Made by a program: the position numbers and the translations under genes. The notes beneath the pieces were generated by a model. It was not told the origin of the DNA and did not search any database. It saw only the letters and a list, made by a program, of their open reading frames with translations. Source: Bacteroidetes bacterium QH_7_62_13 (GTDB taxonomy: Bacteria > Bacteroidota > Rhodothermia > Rhodothermales > Salinibacteraceae). Taken from it: a stretch of DNA of 42,007 nucleotides. Positions within the stretch are counted from its first letter, which is position 1. The number at the start of each line of letters is the position of its first letter. Positions 37,765-42,007 of this stretch are shown one piece after another. The stretch lies in assembly GCA_003023365.1 (NCBI GenBank), contig PXTG01000026.1, positions 1 to 42,007 on the forward strand. Direction: 5' to 3'.

Positions 37765-37952
37765 GACAGACCACGGGGCAAAACGGAGTGTGTGTTATTA
37801 AAAGGAATCCGTTACTCTAAAAATGAGTCACAATGAAGATGTCGGAGAAAATGGGCACCATCAAAATAAGTTGATCGATAGCTCACACAAATGGCCATAC
37901 AGGACCCTCAGGGTCGTGGTCCATTCGTCATTCCCCACCCCGAACCGTCGAC

Positions 37953-38815
37953 TTAACAGTTGATACTGGTTGCCCGGTCCAACCGCTTCCCCCAGACAGC
38001 AATGGACCTAGAAACAGATCTGTCCGAAACATCTCGGGCAGGAAAAAGCTGGGGACCTAGGAATCTCATCGTTTTTTCTTCGGGGCAACCTTGTGGGGGA
38101 GGACATCGGCTCGATCCGCCGGCTCCAATTTGCACCGGGATCTTCCCGTGTCTCGAGCTGGCCCCAAACCTGCTCGACAGGGGCCGGCACTTCGACGTGG
38201 GTCGACGACGGTGGTGGAGTACACGTGCTGTGTGCCGATCATCCACGGCCCCTCCGCGCACTCCGCTTTGGATATCGGGTCATGGGTGTGCAGATCAACG
38301 TGTCCCTGTCTGTCGTCAAGTCGGTGGGACCGTGAGAGACAGGCCGCGTTCGCCAACGCCCTTGCCTCTCAATCAAGGGCTTTACCAAGAACGGCGTCTA
38401 CTAGTACCGGTCTTTGTTCCCGCCCGGCGCCCGCAAGCCGGGTTCGGTCAGATGACCAACAGTGTGCAACACAGCCGCCGGACCACAAAACCGGGCTTCA
38501 ACGACACCGAACTGGAACCTCGCCCGGACGACCACTCCGTCCACCTTCCCACGTTCGGCAACGTCAACTGCAGAGGGGCCCCGTTGAACTCGGGGATTCG
38601 GAGGAAGGGCTTCGTGACATTCGCGGCCCACACACTAGTCCTATACTCACTGGTCCCATACTGATGTGTGGATGCCGGCATCCGAGACGTGCCCCCGCTC
38701 TACGGTCGCGCTTCTCGTCGCTGAACATCTCGGCCGCGAAATCAACCACATTCGCACCCCCGCCGAACGGGTACAACCCAGACTCTTCAATGAGAACGAC
38801 GAGTGAGGGCCCCGA
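37953..38815 (-). pseudogene. Possible decayed coding remnants; no coherent ORF
   Basis: Only short conflicting ORFs; minus-strand fragments such as THVEVPAPVEQVWGQLETRED (SRPBCC-like start) and LEPADRADVLPHKVAPKKKR* in different frames. Confidence 0.3.
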
Positions 38816-40042
38816 CTACACGGGGTCGATGACGGCGTCCGTGAGCGAGGAGGAGACCTCAATCTCACTGTGGAGGGTACGATGGACCGGGCACTTGTTA
38901 GCAATCTCCAGTAGCCGTTCGCGTTGCTCGTCGCTCAAATCCCCAGTCAATTCGATATCGCGCTCGATCCGTTCCACCGTGCCGCTGTCTGTCTCGCAGT
39001 GCTCACAATCTTCGGCGTGGACCTTTTCGTGAGTGAGCCGGACGGACGCCTCCTCCAGCGGCCAGTCTTTCTCATCGGCGTACATCCGTAGGGTCATCCC
39101 CGTGCAGGTCCCCAGCGCGGATAACAGAAGATCGTACGGAGAGGGGCCGGCGTCGGTCCCCCCTACTGCTTCGGGCTCGTCCCCAACCAAGCGATGTCTT
39201 CCCGCCGTAATCTCCGTGCGAAACCCGTCTCCCGTCTTCGTGACGACCTCTCCTTCCGCAGAGGTCGTCTCGTCCTCCGAAAACTCAACGTACTTGCGAG
39301 CCCAGGCCCCGAGCACGACGCCGATGTACTCGGCGTCCGACGGATCGGTCAGCAGGTGATGCGCATCATCCAGGGACACGAAACTCTTCGGGTGTTTGGC
39401 GGCCTTGAAAATCCGTGCGGCGTTCTCGATGCCCACGGTTTGATCCACCGGTGAGTGAGAGATCAGGAGCGCGCGGTCCAACGTCCGGATGGTCTCCTGC
39501 ATTTTCGTCGCCGCGAGATCTTCTAGGAATTGCTTCCGGATCGTGAAGGCCCGCCCGGCGAGCGAAATACGCGCCTCCCCGCTGCTTTTGATTTCTTCCA
39601 AGGAATCGTCTAGATGCTGGGTCACATGCTCCGGGTCGTAGGGCGCCCCAATGGTGGCCACCGCTTCTGAGCCCTCAATTCGATGGGCCGCCTGTAGGAC
39701 GGCCGCGCCGCCCAGCGAGTGCCCAATGAGAATCCGCGGGGCCTCGTGATGATCGGCCAGATAGTCGGCCGCCTCCACGAGGTCATCGACATTCGAGGAG
39801 AAATTGGTGTCGGCAAAGTCGCCTTCGCTCTCCCCGAGCCCCGTAAAGTCAAACCGCAACACGGCAATGTTCTGCCGATTCAGGGCTCGACTAATGGCCC
39901 CCACCGCCCGCAAATCCTTCGAGCAGGTGAAGCAGTGGGCGAAGAGAGCATGGGCGTCGGGCGTGCCCTCGGTCGGCGTGTCCAATCGCGCCGCCAGCCG
40001 ATTCCCTTGTTGATTCGAAAAATGAATTTTTTCAAACGACAC
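38816..40042 (-). CDS. Bifunctional alpha/beta hydrolase - OsmC family protein
   Basis: N-terminal hydrolase (FAHCFTCSKDL, LIGHSLGGAAVLQAA, DQTVGIENAARIF); C-terminal OsmC (GPSPYDLLLSALGTCTGMTLRMYADEK, ANKCPVHRTL). Confidence 0.92.
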   Translation of the reverse strand: MSFEKIHFSNQQGNRLAARLDTPTEGTPDAHALFAHCFTCSKDLRAVGAISRALNRQNIAVLRFDFTGLGESEGDFADTNFSSNVDDLVEAADYLADHHEAPRILIGHSLGGAAVLQAAHRIEGSEAVATIGAPYDPEHVTQHLDDSLEEIKSSGEARISLAGRAFTIRKQFLEDLAATKMQETIRTLDRALLISHSPVDQTVGIENAARIFKAAKHPKSFVSLDDAHHLLTDPSDAEYIGVVLGAWARKYVEFSEDETTSAEGEVVTKTGDGFRTEITAGRHRLVGDEPEAVGGTDAGPSPYDLLLSALGTCTGMTLRMYADEKDWPLEEASVRLTHEKVHAEDCEHCETDSGTVERIERDIELTGDLSDEQRERLLEIANKCPVHRTLHSEIEVSSSLTDAVIDPV

Positions 40043-40254
40043 AATTCTGAGACCTGCTGATCAGACGAAAGGTAACGGTGGCTGCTCGCAATCCGCTCCC
40101 AAACTACTTAGATCATTCCACTGCGAGAAGCGACTCGGGCCGCTGTTCAACATGCACGGTGGGTTCGTCGCCCAAGTACGGGGGCAAACCGATGGCCGGT
40201 TGTGTCGGCAACAGGCGCGTTACACGCTGCATCGGAAGCGAGTATCGCCCCCTC

Positions 40255-41037
40255 TTATCTCGGTGTCCCCGGTCGGGCCGTCACGTCGAATGAGAACCGG
40301 CGGGTATTTTCGGGGGCGCCGTTGGTGAAAGACCGTTCGACGAAGGTGACGGTGCCCGACCGATGAATAAGAAGAACCGTGGAAGCGCGGGTCCCGTACT
40401 TCTCCCCGTCGATAAAAATGGGCGAAAGCATCCGTTCACGCTTCCTCCCAATCCCGGTGTCGGGCAGCTCCTCGTTCGGCGCCGGGCGACGGTCCTCAAG
40501 CAGGGTGAGCAGTGATTCGGGCGAAACGTCGTCCGCCTGGACCCGGTCCCGCAGAGTGCTCTTCGCCCGCTCAACTTTGGGCCAGGGGGTGTCGAGGTGA
40601 TCGTTACTCAGACCGTACAACCCGGCGTCCAGGGCATGGACCGTTCCCTCTCGGTTCGACAAGTAATACAGGGAGGTCGGGGTGCCCAGAAGCAAGTTAA
40701 ACCCATTGTAGCGGTCGGCCTCCGCCGCAATCCGGTCGAGATAAGGGCGGGGCGCGGGTTCGTCTCGAAGATAGTCGGCCACGAGCATTCCTCGGGACCG
40801 TACCTCTTCCCGCCGGGGATGCTGGTCTCGGATATTGGTGACAACCCCCCAGTGCCCACGCCGGGTAACCCCCATCCAGGTCCCCCCGGCCGTACGATCG
40901 CGCCCGGCCAGCACGTGGGGCGCATCGTCCCAGAAGGTGGCGGGGTCGGCCGGCCGATCGTAAAACTCGTCCCGGTTTCCCGCAAAGACGAGAGAGTAAT
41001 CCGGATGCTGATCGTACTGGAAAACGAGTAAGCACAT
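40255..41037 (-). CDS. NRDE-family (TANGO2-like) protein
   Basis: MCLLVFQYDQHPDYSLVFAGNRDEFYDRPADPATFWDDAPHVLAGRDRTAGGTWMGVTRRGHWGVVTNIRD. Confidence 0.94.
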   Translation of the reverse strand: MCLLVFQYDQHPDYSLVFAGNRDEFYDRPADPATFWDDAPHVLAGRDRTAGGTWMGVTRRGHWGVVTNIRDQHPRREEVRSRGMLVADYLRDEPAPRPYLDRIAAEADRYNGFNLLLGTPTSLYYLSNREGTVHALDAGLYGLSNDHLDTPWPKVERAKSTLRDRVQADDVSPESLLTLLEDRRPAPNEELPDTGIGRKRERMLSPIFIDGEKYGTRASTVLLIHRSGTVTFVERSFTNGAPENTRRFSFDVTARPGTPR

Positions 41038-41130
41038 GGGCGAGAGGGTGCGGTGCCGGGTACGCAACGGCCTGATCCCGGTGTACGAGTCGGTATCAAC
41101 CGTGGTTCGATGATTTTACTTCCGACGGAT

Positions 41131-41715
41131 CTACGGACCTGCCTTCCGTTTTTCAACGGCGATCAGCCGGGGGGGATCGTTCTTCTGGTTCACGAAGCGA
41201 TATGAAAGCGCGTGAAACCGCTCCTGGGGGAGGCCTTCAGCCCACGCGTCGACCGCTTCAGCCTCTCTCGTTCCCTCCTCGTGTCCCGTGTAGAGTACAA
41301 TCGTTACGACGCCCCCCGGCCTTAAGACCCGAAGGCTCGCGTTGAGGGCCGGGATGGTGGTCTCCGACGTGGTCGTCAGGTCGGACGCACTCCCCGGAAG
41401 ATACCCCAAGTTAAACGTAACCGCCCCCACTCTCCCAACCAGCTCCTCCGGAAGACAACGTTCCATCTCCTCGTGACCGTCCTGCACGAGACTCACCGCT
41501 GCGTCCACCTCCGCCGATGCCAGCCGGGCCCGCGTCTGTTCGATGGCCTCCGCCTGCACATCGAATCCAAACACCCGGCCCCCAGAACCAACGCTTCGTG
41601 CCAGGGCGAGTGTGTCGTGGCCGTTGCCGACCGTTGCGTCCACCGCAACCTCTCCTTCGTCGAGGACCTGACGGACCAGAACGTGTACGTAATCGAGGAC
41701 AGAGTGAATGGACAT
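41131..41715 (-). CDS. Class I SAM-dependent methyltransferase (YtqB/rRNA methylase-like)
   Basis: VAVDATVGNGHDTLALARSVGSGGRVFGFDVQAEAIEQTRARL, VTFNLGYLPG; M at 41715 preferred. Confidence 0.87.
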   Translation of the reverse strand: MSIHSVLDYVHVLVRQVLDEGEVAVDATVGNGHDTLALARSVGSGGRVFGFDVQAEAIEQTRARLASAEVDAAVSLVQDGHEEMERCLPEELVGRVGAVTFNLGYLPGSASDLTTTSETTIPALNASLRVLRPGGVVTIVLYTGHEEGTREAEAVDAWAEGLPQERFHALSYRFVNQKNDPPRLIAVEKRKAGP

Positions 41716-41924
41716 TGAGCAATCCGGGAGCGGGTCAGAGAGCGCAACGGGAAAGGGTACGGAATTCGGGACACTCCCCCAAACTCCTCGAATTTTTCTT
41801 CGAGGATCGAATCTGAACCGGCCTTCACTCGTGCCCTGAACGGTACTATCCTTAGCACCCCGAACCAATTTCCGGTCGTCTACGGGACGAATTCAATATT
41901 TCCTCTGCAAGCCCCGGCCGCCGC

Positions 41925-42007
41925 ATGTCCGTCCACGTTGATCTCGGTGAGCGAAGTTACGACGTCCACTTCCGGTCCCTCCGCAGGCTCCCGTCCCTCC
42001 TCGACAG
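41925..42007 (+). CDS. aroB: N-terminus of 3-dehydroquinate synthase (truncated by window end)
   Basis: MSVHVDLGERSYDVHFRSLRRLPSLLD resembles AroB N-termini (VxLGERSYDIxIG). Confidence 0.6.
   Translation, partial: MSVHVDLGERSYDVHFRSLRRLPSLLD

Noticed and set aside
38091-39032. 313-aa plus-strand ORF
   Set aside because: Runs through the decayed region and into antisense of the OsmC-fusion gene; S/R/P-rich, no family resemblance.
1-42007. CRISPR arrays, tRNA/rRNA genes, intact IS elements or prophage
   Set aside because: No regularly spaced repeats, no tRNA-like T-loop/cloverleaf noticed in the intergenic regions, no transposase/integrase motifs. Inspection by eye only; tRNAscan/ISfinder-type searches would be decisive.

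Overview
This is a high-GC bacterial chromosomal window that is almost fully coding. Gene content and protein style (acidic proteins, a complex I operon carrying pcd, HU/SPOR genes, OsmC fusion) suggest a Rhodothermota/Salinibacter-like halophile, which is an inference. Recognisable genes: SLOG-type protein, thpR, a broken lolA-like gene, YbhN/LPG-flippase-type membrane protein, rlmB/trmH-type methyltransferase, pncA, ALDH, a nuoJKLM-pcd-nuoN operon, ppx/gppA with a C-terminal HD-like part, folB, a PfkB kinase, two YtxH/YqjD-like membrane proteins, a 1000-aa TPR protein, an outer-membrane barrel protein, two HU-like genes (one HU-TM-SPOR), ExbB/TolQ, ExbD/TolR, an EF-hand protein, a SPOR lipoprotein, two overlapping ALDH genes resembling a split ALDH16, deoC, a sigma54-type response regulator, btuF/btuC-like genes, a MATE transporter, an alpha/beta-hydrolase-OsmC fusion, NRDE/TANGO2, a SAM methyltransferase and the start of aroB. 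Most notable observations: (i) three envelope-related genes (lolA-like, OM barrel, HU-SPOR) each show a frame break at which family-typical sequence appears to be missing; (ii) a membrane-spanning HU-acidic linker-TM-SPOR protein sits in a TPR/OMP/HU/ExbBD cluster; (iii) a catalytic ALDH overlaps an out-of-frame non-catalytic ALDH half next to deoC; (iv) a pterin dehydratase gene lies inside the complex I operon; (v) two 17-bp tandem duplications sit on stop codons; (vi) about 1 kb near 38 kb looks decayed. No CRISPR array, rRNA, tRNA or intact mobile element was seen.
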